A DNA stretch of 64,000 bases from Isoetes taiwanensis. Its lineage: Eukaryota; Streptophyta; Lycopodiopsida; Isoetales; Isoetaceae. Shown here piece after piece: positions 1-12,066 of this stretch. A program made the position numbers and the translations under genes. The stretch lies in NCBI GenBank assembly GCA_021234155.1, contig JAJEKV010000033.1:3577454-3641453 (forward strand), written 5' to 3'. The notes under the pieces were generated by a model that was given only the letters and a program-made list of their open reading frames with translations, was not told the DNA's origin and made no database searches. The number at the start of each line of letters is the position of its first letter. Position 1 is the stretch's first letter.

Positions 1-3000
1 CTGCTGCAAAGTTTGCCCAGCTGTGGAATGAAGTGATTTGCAGTTTCAGAGAGGAGGATTTAATAAATAACAGGTGATACCATACAGTATGAAGTTTATG
101 GTATTGCAAGGTGTCAATCTCATGCGTTTTCCTTTGCAGGAAAAAGGATTTGATGCTCGTTCCATATTCTTCAGACCCAAACCTTAAAGTTGTTCAGTGG
201 CCCCATTTTACTGGCTAGTAAGGTTAGTATCATTTCTTCCATTATATAACAATAGGGTTGGCTGTGTCAGACTCATGATGCAGCTTTTTATTTAATATTC
301 TAAGATTCTGTGCTCCCTTTATGATATACCTCATATACCAATCACCCATAAGCCTACAACACAATTGCCTCGAAGAATTGACTGGATGGTGAAGAGCAAA
401 ATATATTTTGGAAAAAGCGTATCTTTTGCAGAACTAGCCAATCAGATTGGTCAGGAATTTTGTATTTGGCCTTATACAGAAGTTCCGCACAAGACATAGA
501 GTATCAGATGCATGAACATGCACCATAATGGCATGTATTTTTGGCATTGTGTATGTCAGCATTTACCGCCATGTCGGCCTTCTTCTGATAAATAACGTTT
601 AGCTAGAAATCCAAGGCTTCTGCAGTCATGATGGTCATTCTAGGAGAATATGCTTTTTTTTTATTTACTGTTTCCTTTAGTACTAGGGAAGGTTAGCTTG
701 TCTCTTCTATTTATAGATCCCATTATAGGACAAGTTGTGGCCTAAGGGCATCAATTGCACCAATAGACTCTATCAAAAAATCATTTAGGATCTAATTCCT
801 GAACTTCTGTCTTGAGCGGTCTTTCAGTGGGCATGGTCAAAACTCCCATTAAAAATGCTTCGAGGAACAAGTGGATTTGAGGTCTGCGATGGTAAATTCC
901 TAGATTCGATAGCACTGTAATTATGCCTATGAAATTAGACGGAGTTTCCATCCTCATTAAGGACGGCATATTGAAAGTTCGCTTGCTGGAAGTACTTTTC
1001 CTGCATAGTGGAGACTTTCCCATAGTCAATCCTCCGCACCTGAAAAGCCATTCTTGCGATGATGGTCCATGAACCACTTAGCATTATACTTGGTCTTGTA
1101 TGTGTCCAACGACTTTCTTGTCCTGGGATAATCATGTATGCCCATGCCTGATTTGTCTGGAACATGTCTAACTCATCATCTGTAGCCTGGCAGTTCGTTT
1201 GCATGACTATTCAACCTTGGAGCCGATTAAAAGCATGTTGCAGGGTTGGCATCCTAATGCATTAATGGATGCTTCTACAATAGAAAGAACTTTGTGTTAT
1301 TCTTAGTGTTTGTAGAACACCTGAATAATATATGTGACGAAGCATACATATAAATGGTGTAAGGTTGGGGCCAGAAACTGGCATACTTTTAAAAAGGAAA
1401 AATGAAGAGATGCTGCAGATATAAATTTCATTATCTTTATTTAGGATTTGTTTCTGTCCGAATCTAATATGTGTGGGAATTTCGCTAAGGCAATGTTATT
1501 CCATATTTTAAACGCTTATTGCCTCTAGGTGTCAGATTGTTGTGTGAAGCATATAATTTAGTGAACTGAAAAAGTCTTGTTACCAGGTGCCAATGGCTAT
1601 ACAGATGGCAAAAAGAGTTCGACAGTAAAGGAGAACGTACAGATGGGGACCTCTGAAAAGAATTGAGTCAGATGAGTACATGCGCCAAAGTTGTTGAAGA
1701 ATGCTATGAATCCCTGAAGCATGTTTTAGAACGGATTATTATGGATGAAGTTGATAAAAAGTAAGTTCTTTTGTATCTGTTCCTATGAGTATGATGTAGG
1801 ATATAACAAGACAATTCGTTCATTTCATGCACATTATTTTCAAACTTTATCAAGAATCTTCTGAGATTACATAGGGATATACATCAATGTTTTTATTGGT
1901 GACATTAAATCATTATGCACACTTTATCATGGAAACCTGCACATATTGGTTCACCTGCAACAGAGTTAATGGCAGCCAAAAAGAGAATTCAAAGGAAAAA
2001 GAGCAGAGGAAAATTCAAAATGAGAAAGAGCTTGCCTATTTTTGCTTTCAGCTGTCCCATGTAACTTAAGAGAGAGCGTTAGAGATAAGTCACAACCAGG
2101 CACATATGTTATATAACCCAATATTCAATTTAAATCTATCTACTTGCATTGTCTCTTTATATAGATTCCTCAGGCCTCTAACATGTAAAATTGAATCATT
2201 GAATACTAAGAGAGTTATATCGTTTTTCCAGCTGCTGGTGCAGATGAAGTTGATGTTCTCTTTTGAAGGACTGGTTAGGGTTTTCCTTTGTTGACTTTTT
2301 TCCTTTTTAGAGATTCATGGATGCTCTTTTTGGATGGAGATAGATGGTTCAGGTGGTGGATATGGCTTTTTGTTTGATCACCTCCAATGAGAAAGGAAGT
2401 GATCTGCCTTTGATGTAGGGTCATTTCTTCATCCCATCAGACTCCTTTTATCATATTTTCTTCTAGTAGCAGTCATTTGATCAAGGTATAGAGCTATGCA
2501 TTTCTGGTCCTCAAATCCAAATATGATGAGTTTTGAGACATGTATGATCCTATGGAAGAGGCAATGACCTGCCCCTCAGATTCCATAATATGCCAGGCAT
2601 GTGAAAAGGAAATGCTCTTCAGACTCAACGATTCATGCACATGGTCTGCAAACCCTTTACTCTAATCTTAGGTCTAGTTGCTTCAACCAGCTGCTGTAAT
2701 GTGCTCTATTCATCTTGGTGGATGTTCCCTTGGGGGTCAAACATGTCTGTGATATATACAAGTGCCAGATCATGCCAGATCAGCTGAAAGAAAGCAAGCA
2801 AGCAAGGAAGAATTCTTTATTGATAAAAGAAATAAGGGAAGAAGGAAAGATCCTATTAACATCTCAAAACCAATTGGTCTATGAGATCAATTATTGCATC
2901 AACTTATCTACAGCTAGGGTTTCATGGTTTTATTTTGCTGCATGTTTTACCTTCATTTAGAGACTTGATCTATTGCAATGCTGATCTCGAATTCAATCCA

Positions 3001-6000
3001 CTTGAAGAGTGGACGGGTCTCTTTCCTCTTTACATTAGGAGTTAGATATGCAATAGAATAAGATAAGAAATTGCTATCCTCATGTTCATTGTTGCTTTTC
3101 TCATCTTCGATTCCATAAACTGGAAATTTAACCATCTGCAAACTTGCCAGGGTCATTGCTGCACTTATAAAACCAAGTGGAGACATGCATAAAAGGAGGG
3201 GAAGCTCTTTCAAAATTTCAGGATGAGTGCTCTTCCGCCGCATTACAGGGTCATTTTGTAGACTTGATAAACATCTTGGTAAAAATTGGGAACCAGTTTA
3301 TGCTATTAGAAAAATAAAGAGCTTAAAACCTGATATTTTGATAGGGTTGTCCTAGAACTTGCATCTAATTGTGTTTTGGGAAAAGATGCAACCTGAGGAG
3401 GAAAACCAGAGGGCTGTCACTGCTTCAGGACCTGTTTGAAGTTATTACTCATGATATGATGGAAGATGAAGTAAGGTACAATTTATAATGCATGCCTGCT
3501 GTCTCTGTGATCAGGTTATGGTTGGATATACAGTAATAGTATCCATTTCTGATTTATTTTGCAGGAAAGAATTCGAATTGATTTCAGAGTCAAGATCTCA
3601 ACTTTTCGCAAAAATAGACTTCCCAGCCGCTTTCTTCAACCCAGAATGGTGTTCAAACAAGCAATGCGTGGAAAGAGCAGGTTAGCTTCTAGCCCCATGT
3701 TCATTTTCCTAGTTCTCTGATTTTTGTGATTACATTCATTTATTTTTCTGCAGCTACATAGATTGTATATACTGTTGACAGAGATGGAATCAGCAATGGA
3801 TGTCCCACCAATATAGATGCACCCAATGCATTGCCTTTTTCACACAATTCCTTGTTCATGGATATGCCTACAGCAATCTACCGTGGAGAAGATGATTCCA
3901 TTCAGGTGGTTTATCCTAGAAAACTTTCCTAAGCTGCTCTTACATATCAAGGCCAGACATATGACGCCATGACTTTTCCATTTTTCTTATGTCCTATAAC
4001 ATTTTAATGCTTTGCTGCACTTCTCCAGTATTAGAGACAGCAAGGAAGACATGTCTTCCCTTTGCTCTACATTGAAAGGAGGTGTAAAGCTTGTTTTGCT
4101 TCATGTCTCATCATAGTTTGTTGCATAAATGAAATTTCACCAATATTTCGTTGTTTTTGTATTGTCTTAATGCAGTGTCTTGACACCATATTTATAACGA
4201 GGAGGTGTTGTACAATCTTGGATCAGCTTTCTAAGGAGAATGAAGATGGTGTCAGCATTTTGTTTTACTTACAGAATGTTTATCCAGGTTCTCACGCTTC
4301 ACATGCATTTTCTTTGCTACAAATGCCTCTAATTTCACTTATTCCTTAAACAACTAATGATTTAAACAACCAGAATGATTAAATTAAATATTCTACTCCT
4401 AGTAGCATCTTTTCTCACAATTCAAGATGTCAGGGGATTACTGGTCATCATCATCATTGTAATTTTATTGATATTTTTTTTAAGGAAGTTCTGTGATTAG
4501 ATGACAAGAGTAAATATGTTTTGCCACACGCTAGAAATGTTTTAATGCAGACGAGTGGGGAACTCTCTTTTGAAAGGCTAAACTGTAATGATGAGGATGA
4601 TGCCAAGAAACACGAATTTGAACTTCGTCAGTGGGCTTTATTATCGGGGCCAGACACTGTCAAGAACAGGTAGCTTATCAATTCATGCTAGGAGTTCAAA
4701 TAAATCCACAGAATGTTTTAGTGAAATCCACACTTTCACCTGGCAATGTCATCCACTTGCATACTTAATCCGAAAATTCTAGAAAGAGTGTTGATAGTAA
4801 CATGAATGATAATGAGAGCAGAGGACAATTCAATGGCATGAAGCATTCTTTGAGCAAAACTTAAATTGCTTGAAGGAAGCTCGCTAAAGAAGGCGCATGT
4901 CTTGCTTCTTGATTATCATTCTGTGAAGAATTTCCATACCATAAACATAACCCACTTAACTTTCACCTTGTTGCTCGATTGTCATGCATCAAGTTTCCAC
5001 GACCCAAAGTTTCTGGAGATGTCACCTGCAAAATCATCCTACTGCTTGGACAAATTTCCGAAAGAGAGCCCAGGTGTCAAATTTTGTTCCGATACCACTT
5101 TGTTAGTTATTAAATGTTTGTTAGTGGAGAAACCAACCAGAAAACTTGATTCACCTACACGAGATTTCATCAGATATGCATCGCTATGGGCCAACATTGA
5201 AAAACTATATTCACAGGTGAAAATTCACCAACGCTGCTAATATTCTCACCATACTTTGTTCTGCTTTTTATACACATGGTACATTTGCATATTACAAAAC
5301 ATGTCTAGTACTTTATGCTGAATGATATGTGCCAGCTGTCAATCTGTTTAGGAAATGACTTATATGTTAGCTTGTAATTCATTAGAAAATGAATGAAGCA
5401 GAGCTTGGTCTGCTCAAAATCCAATTCAAGTTCTTGGAGTTGATTTGTTAAATATTTCAAATATCTGCCCTGAACCTTTTACAGTCAGGGTATGATATGT
5501 ACTATAGAAGGCTGATGCTACAGGGCTTTTGGATATGGCATCTGAAAAGGTAACTTTTTGCTTTGTTCTTATTAGGTGGATGATATGGCTATTTTATTTT
5601 GCAAAAAAATAGTGAATTAATGGGACTGTCCTTTGTTTATATAATCATTGATAGTCATTTTGTTCCTGAATCATCAGACATTTTAGCTGGTTATAAACAA
5701 GTGACCTAAGAAGCTGAATCAAATAGTCTTCAAGACACATTTTTCACAAAATAAATGCAATAGCACATTAAATTTTCATATGTTGCAACTTGCCAAATCT
5801 ATGGACAACAAAGACGAACACTTGGACCCTCTTGCAGGCCACATTCTCATGCCTATGAACAGGTAATCGCCCCATGTCAAACAAAGTAATCCTACTCATG
5901 CATCTATTTATCATTATGTACGACTGGTTTCTGGTGCAGATATCCTTCATTGCGTGTAGCCTACATTGATGAAGTGGAAGAAAGGGAAAAAAGATAAGCT

Positions 6001-9000
6001 GCATAAAAGTATATTATTTGTTCTTGTCAAAGCAGCCGGCTAATGATGACCAGGTAACCTGAGAATCATTTGTCAATAGATTGCAACCAGTAGATAAAAG
6101 CTGAAACACTTTCCTCCTCTTTTATTCAACTATGCATTGAAATAAGGTGAATTATAACAGCAATATCTTCTGTCTGCATGAGCATAAATAATGCCTGCCA
6201 ATTTGAGAAGGCAATGAGCTTAACGTGGATTGAGCAAAATGAACAGAATAGAGGAGCAGAGTACAGGTCATTATCCCAGTAGTAAATATATATGCTTTGG
6301 CATCCCACCTTGCTGCCATTTGAAACAGCTGAAAGAAAAATTGCAGTGTAATCAAATAGTTCTATTATAATCTTGAGCCCGCTAAAGCTTTAAGGCAGAA
6401 GTCATTTGTTTAAAGTGGGTTCAGCAAGTAATGGGCTAGTGCAGCAAGTAATGGCTAGGAAGAGCAAGTATTTTCTTTCAACAAGACTTAGTAGTGTCCT
6501 GCAAGGTTGTCTTGGGCTTCAAACCTCATTGTTGTTTTCTCCCTGGGTATAGATCATTTCCAGTCAGTGATTAATCAAAAACAGAATTCTTGGACTAAGA
6601 ACATAAAAATCTTTAATTTCTATGAATTGCAAGCAGTTAGTCGAGAGGTTAGTCATTCCAATAAAAAAAAGGGGTCCTAATGAATGAGATTTGGGCTGCA
6701 GCTTGGAGGACACCTAAAAAATAGTATTTTAGCCATGCATGCTAAATTTCTTTCTTTGAAAGGGATTCTATCTGAAACTGAGGGGTGAATCAGATTTTGG
6801 TGTATCACACCTTTGGCTGATCCTTTCTGCTGAGTAATCTTCCAAAGGGAAGGGGAACCCCTTTAACCATTTCAGCTGATGGCATTATTATAAGGCCTGG
6901 TTATCTTGATATTGTTGTTATTGTAAGGCCTGGTTATCTTGATATTGATATTGATGTTGGAAGTCTGTCAAGTATTTTCTGAAAAACAACAAGTTGATAT
7001 CATATTCTAAAACCATCAATAGGAAATATACCGTATCAAACTTCGGGTAAGGCAGTTCTTGTGAGGGCAAGCCCGAATCAGAATCATGACGATTATCTTC
7101 ATCGCGTGGCATTACAAACAATTGACATGAACCAGGTATGCAATGTTCTTAATCTGCTGCAAACAATGGACACTTTGGACCGTGACCATGCATATGTTTT
7201 ACAGGATAACTATTTGGAAGAAGCTTTGAAAATGCAATCTTCTGAGGAGTTTAATGGCAAGCATGGAGTTAGACAGCCCACTATTCTCGGTGTGAGGAAA
7301 CATATTTTACTGGAAGGTCAGCGAAAAACTTTGTTCATTACATATAATTTATTGTCCTGACATATCTTTGTGGAATGCTTGTAGTGTTTTCATCCCTAGC
7401 ATGGTTTATGTCCAACCAGGAAACAAGTTTTGTAAACAATTGGCCAACGGGTGCTTTATGGTACCCCTTAAGTAAGTATTTCATATATAATGAAGATGCC
7501 AATCTACTAGTATGGTCACAACGTGGATCGACTTGATTTCTGCCTCCCATAGCCTAAGGGTGCGGGTTCCATTATGGTCATCCTGATGTTTTTTGATAGA
7601 TTGTTCCATATAACGCTGAGGTGGTGTAAGTAAAGCTTCAAAAGTAATAAACTTAAGCCAAGACATATTTGCAGGTACATCTATATTATACATAGAAATA
7701 TCTTTGAGAATGTGGTTGTCTGATATGTTCTTTGAAGGATTCAATTCTACCTTTACGGGAGGTAATGTAACCCACCATGAGTATATACAAGGGCAAAAGG
7801 ACGGGATGTCGGGCTCAATCAGATATCAACATTTGAAGCAAAGGTCGCAAATGGAAATGGTGAACAGACTCTAAGCAGAGAAATCTATCGCCTTGGACAC
7901 CGATTTGATTTTTTTCCAATGATGTCATGTTATTTTACTACAGTGGGATACTACTTTAGCACTATGGTAATGCAAACCAAACGCCGTAAAAATGCAGACC
8001 TGTCACGTTAATGAAATAAGCTGATTTTTCTTTCTTTCCCAGATTGTGGTCCCACAGTATATGTCTTTCTATATGGGCGCTTATATCTGGCCTTGAGTGG
8101 GGTTGAAGCCTCTCTTCAGAACCAGGCAAAGTTGGAAAATGATGTCTCATTACAAACAGCACTAGCTTCTCAATCCCTTGTTCAGCTCGGTCTTTGATGG
8201 CTCTGCTATGCGATGGAAATTGGACTTGAGAGAGGCTTCCGACAGCTTAGTGACTTTTGTAATAATGCAACTTCAGCTCGCTTCTGTGTTCTTCTACATT
8301 CTCGCTTGGAACCAAGGTCCACTATTATGGGCGAACTATCTTCACGGTGGTGCCAAATATAGAGGGACAGGGCGTGGACTTCGTGGTCCGGCATGAAAAT
8401 TTGCGGAAAACACCGTTATATTCCAGAAGCCATTTCGTTAAAGTTGAGATCCTGATACAGCACTGTGTATACCGCCTATGGTGCATCAGCGAAAAATGCG
8501 ATTTCGTACATATATTAATCACTTTCTCAATGTGGTTCTTAGTGGGCACTTGGCTATTTTCGCCATTCTTGTTCAAAATCCTTCTGGCTTTTGAGTGGCA
8601 AAAGATTGTAGGAGGATTGAGTGGCTGGAATAAATGGATATTTAGTAAAGGGCTTATTGGAGTTCCTACTAATAAGAGTTGGAATCATGGTGGGATGAAG
8701 GTCAGGAGCATTTGAAGAGTACTGGGAATTTTGGTCGTGTTGTAGAAGTTATTCTTGCACTTCGGTTTTCTTTGTATCAATATGGCCTAGTGTACCATTT
8801 GAACATCACTGCACATCATAAAAATATCTCAAGTATTGACTTGTTATAGAAACCCACGTGCACACTGGCATTGCTTAATATTTTTCCTTTTCATGTTATA
8901 GATATATGGGTTGTCTTGGCTAGTGATCTTTGCAGTGTTGCCAATTCTTAAGGTGTGTGATATTTCCCCAATCTACGCAACATTTTAGGTTCTTTTTTTT

Positions 9001-9519
9001 TTTACGCCATCTTTTTGACAGGTTATTTCCCTATGGAAGAAAAAAGCTCAAAACAGATTGGCAGTTGATGTTCAGGGCTGAAGGGGCTTATATTTATTGC
9101 ACTTCTATCGATTGTCATTGTTATGTTCATTTTTGCAAACCTTACAGTTGGAGACTTATTTGCTAGCATGTTTGCATTTTTGCCAACAGGCTGGGGAATT
9201 TTGTTGGTAATGTTACTCTTTTTTTACTTTCAACTTGTTTATATATATGACTAATCACAGTTTTCTCTGGCTTACAGATCGCCCAGGCATGCAGGCCTAT
9301 AGTTGAACAGAGTAGGACATGGGATTCTGTACAAGCACTTGCTAGAACCTATGAGTTTATTATGGGCCTGGTTCTCTTTCACGCCTATTGCAGTCCCTTT
9401 TGCATGGTTCCTTCGTATCTGAGTTCCAGACTAGGCTACTTTTTTAATCAGGCATTCAGCAGGGGACTGCAGATCTCAAGAATCCTTTTGCTGGTAAGAA
9501 GAAAAGAGTGACAAATTAA
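1..9519 (+). CDS. CalS: Callose synthase (1,3-beta-glucan synthase, GSL family), C-terminal half, partial and frame-broken
   Basis: Callose synthases are large plasma-membrane enzymes that make 1,3-beta-glucan from UDP-glucose. The window opens inside the gene (AAKFAQLWNEVICSFREED). Recognisable exon blocks lie near 1-73, 140-222, 1587-1760, 3245-3292 (FVDLINIL), 3380-3470, 3567-3680, 3754-3905 (ESAMDVP), 4174-4288 (SKENEDGVSILFYLQN), 4551-4670, 5932-6050 (YPSLRVAYIDEVEE), 7090-7135 (LQTIDMNQ), 7205-7316, 7388-7430 (SSLAWFMSNQETSFV), 7570-7674, 7738-7970 (NVTHHEYIQ), 8041-8840, 8902-8955, 9030-9208 and 9280-9519. The last blocks carry the hydrophobic C-terminal membrane segments. The stop is TAA at 9517-9519 after GKKKRVTN. 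Several boundaries show clean GT or AG sites. Single-base indels break the frame in many exons, for example after QWPHF near 207, in the FFTF segment near 8290 and in RHEKFAENY near 8398. It is either a decayed copy or a real gene carrying uncorrected indels; the preserved splice sites and exon order fit either. Roughly half the family's usual ~1,900 residues is present. Family assignment is secure. Confidence 0.93.
223..1586. other. Long callose synthase intron with unexplained minus-strand ORFs
   Basis: This stretch lies between the exon ending at the GT donor at 223 and the exon starting after the AG at 1585-1586. It has two overlapping minus-strand open frames (781-1077 and 935-1204). Their neighbouring frames together read like protein (for example KYFQQANFQYAVLNEDG), which suggests a mobile-element or captured-gene remnant in antisense. 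I recognise no family. No plus-strand callose synthase exon is visible inside it. Confidence 0.35.
1761..3244. other. Callose synthase intronic region, no recognised exon
   Basis: The family normally has coding sequence between the block ending DEVDKK (1760) and the FVDLINIL block near 3250. I cannot find it here. Small open frames on both strands (1887-2069, 2106-2294 and 2715-2960 plus; 2953-3243 minus) match nothing I know. The missing exon or exons may be too degraded to read or may be deleted. Confidence 0.35.
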
Positions 9520-10128
9520 GGCAAACTGCGTGAACTTCCAAGTTTTTAGGGTGGGAACTGTTGATCGACCTTCTTTTTGTGGGCAAGATCTGAATGGTCT
9601 AGAAAGTCTTCCTTTCCTATATATGATTCCATGGCAGAAAACATTTCGATCTCACAGACAGCAGAGCTTTGAAAAGCTTTTTTGATGAAGTCATGCTTAT
9701 GTGGTACAACCATGACCATGCGGTGGAAAACAGTTCGGGTCCTTGAGTTACATGAATCAGTTAAGATGTGCAAGTCAACGGAATCAAAATCTGCTCTATA
9801 TCTTGTACCTAGCTCATTTTGGAATTCTCTGTTGAAAAACAAAATTAGCCTAAAAAATAATGGCTAATTTGAATACCAGTTATTTGTGAGCTGAAATTTA
9901 AAATGTAGGATACCTAGAGTATACAAATAGTGTTTATGTATAAGGAAATATATTTGATTTGCCCCATACTTGGAGGATCTGGAATTTTGAATACATATTG
10001 ACTCCATTGCCTCCATATGGACTCCACCATTGACCTTGGTATAGGCATTATTTTAATTTTAAATACTTCATATAAGTATATATTTGTGTACTCACAAGTG
10101 AGTACTCAATATATACCATGTATTTCTA
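9520..10128. other. Callose synthase 3' flank, nothing recognised
   Basis: AT-rich sequence downstream of the callose synthase stop. It holds overlapping open frames on both strands (9546-9842 minus, 9682-9867 plus) with no family resemblance. It presumably contains the 3' UTR, but I see no decisive polyadenylation signal. Confidence 0.3.
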
Positions 10129-10358
10129 AAGCCAAATATGGAAACGAACTTGTCTTCCTTCCTTGAATGACGATGTTTGGATTGTCTATTAAGGTCGCAT
10201 GTGTGCATTTGGAGTGCTTTGCATGGTTTAATTGTATGGCATATGACTTTTTGTTTGAAGGGCTTAGTTTGATTTGTGGGGCCTATTTTGTTCTTTCAAA
10301 GTTAATGAGAACTTGTTTAGATTTATGTGTTCTCCCATTGACGATATTTGAAAGGTCT
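10129..10358 (+). repeat. Direct repeat copy 1 (partial)
   Basis: This copy starts with the motif AAAGCCAAATATGGAAACGA and runs through GACGATGTTTGG and TTAATTGTATGGC to AGGTCTAAAGCC. It is immediately followed by a second, longer copy, so copies 1 and 2 are in tandem. Confidence 0.8.
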
Positions 10359-10676
10359 AAAGCCAAATATGGAAACGACTCAAATGACGATGTTTTGGGT
10401 TTGTCTATTAAGGTTGCATGTGTGCAAATCATGGTTGTATTTTAGAGTGTTTTGCACATTTAATTGTATGGCCTATGGGACTTTTTTTTGAAGGGCTTAC
10501 TTTGGTTTGTTGGCCCATTGGTAGATGGTAGAGCGAGGAACTTGTTCGTGTTCTTTTAAAGTTAATGAGACCTTGTTTAGATTTATGTTTCTATTGAGGA
10601 TATTTGAAAGGTCTACTTTGCCATGGTAGGTTCAATAAGGGAACAAGATAAGGCCACATATGGACAAAATATCTAG
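10296..10676 (+). repeat. Direct repeat copy 2, left flank of PPR relic
   Basis: It matches 11688-12066 along its whole length apart from small differences. It starts at TTCAAAGTTAATGAGAAC and ends at GGCCACATATGGACAA. The first part overlaps the end of copy 1, because the repeats are in tandem. The roughly 1 kb between the two long copies contains a PPR relic. The arrangement resembles a small element with long terminal direct repeats, or a segmental duplication. Confidence 0.8.
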
Positions 10677-11063
10677 CATTATAATGTGAGTTTTTTTTAT
10701 GATTTTATACGCTTTTTGGCAATGGTTTTCATATGATTTTCATTGGCGATTGCATGAGGCATACTAATCCATATATCTAGACCGCACCTCGTGATTTTAT
10801 TGTCTAAATTCCATATCACTAATGGTTTTACCCCCTTTATTTTTATTTCTCTATTTCTTTTTAATAAGCCATACATGCAAGCATCGATATGTTTCCACTT
10901 TTAGGGTCATGGGTTTGTGGTTTATTCTAGGTTTCTCGATGGGTGCCATCCTCAGAATGGAGGGAGGCGTGACTCAAGGAGGTAAGACTCACATCGCTTT
11001 TTACAGGATGACCATCTCATTCACTGCTTGGAGCATGTGGAAGTATTGTTGAGGCAAATTCTC

Positions 11064-11690
11064 GCTTTACTAAGGTCCCACAAGCCACAATGTATACATG
11101 GAGTGCCATTGTTTTGGCCAATGTGGACCTTTGGACAAAGGAGGTCGTAGCTTGAACTTTTATTGCAGAACGAAACAATCGATAGTGAGAATGACCAAAG
11201 ATATTTATGTTTCTCACCCTAAAAGCATGCTCTTTGATCATATCTTTGCCGTGGAAGACTTGTGCATAATCGATCATTTGCAAAGGCACGCCTCCTAATG
11301 TTTTGTGGTGGACAAGTACTTTTGGTGGATGTGTATGCAAAATGTGGCTAATTGGAAAAGGCAATTAGACTCTTTGAGAATTCTTCACTATAATGTGGTT
11401 TTGTGGGAGTCATGATTTCGGTATGTCCATAATAGATGTGGCCTTCTTGCTCTAGATTGTTATGAGAAAAGAATCGTGGGAATAGAACCCGATGGTTACA
11501 TTTATGAGCAATATCTATTCTAAAGGCATGTGCTAGTGTTCGTGACAGCCGAAAGGGGCAAGTGCATCCACTCATGTATAAAAAGAAACTCAATTTCATT
11601 TCCATGCCTATATTGGGAATGCTCCGGTAGATATGTATGCTAAATGTGGGAGCTTTGGAGGAGGCATGCAAAGTTTTTTTGAAGTTTTCA
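11064..11690 (+). pseudogene. PPR (PLS-type) repeat protein relic
   Basis: PPR proteins bind organellar RNA and act in editing, splicing or stability. Two copies of the characteristic PPR helix are readable on the plus strand: VDVYAKCG-LEKAIRLFEN near 11320 and VDMYAKCGSF near 11630. Between them is a segment resembling ALxCYEKM...GIEPDG followed by LKACAS. This spacing and wording are typical of PLS-class PPR proteins. The frame shifts repeatedly and stops occur, so no continuous ORF exists. No organelle-targeting N-terminus or DYW tail can be seen. It is enclosed by direct repeats, which suggests it travelled as part of a mobile or duplicated segment. Confidence 0.65.
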
Positions 11691-12066
11691 AAGCTAATGA
11701 GAACTTTGTTTAGATTTATGTGTTCTCCTATTGATGATATTTGAAAGGTCTAAAGCCAAATATGGAAACGACTCGAATGACGATGTTTGGGTTTGTTTAT
11801 TAAGGTAGCATGTGTGCAAAATCATGGTTGTATTTAGAGTGTTTTGTATGGTTTAATTGTATGGCCTATGGGACTTTTTGTTCAGAAGGGCTTACTTTTG
11901 GTTTGTTGGCCTATTGGTAGATGGTAGAGGAGGAACTTGTTCGTTCTTCTTTCAAAGTTAATGAGACCTTATTTTAGATTTATGTGTTCTATTGAGGATA
12001 TTTGAAAGGTCTACTTTGCCATGGTAGGTTCAATAAGAGAACAAGATAAGGCCACATATGGACAAT
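11688..12066 (+). repeat. Direct repeat copy 3, right flank of PPR relic
   Basis: Counterpart of the repeat at 10296-10676, in the same orientation. It shares the segments ATTGAGGATATTTGAAAGG and CCATGGTAGGTTCAATAAG. Similarity stops at GGCCACATATGGACAA on both copies, giving a sharp right boundary. Confidence 0.8.

Noticed and set aside
9546-9867. Overlapping ORFs on both strands downstream of callose synthase
   Set aside because: No motif, no splice or promoter support, and each mirrors the other.
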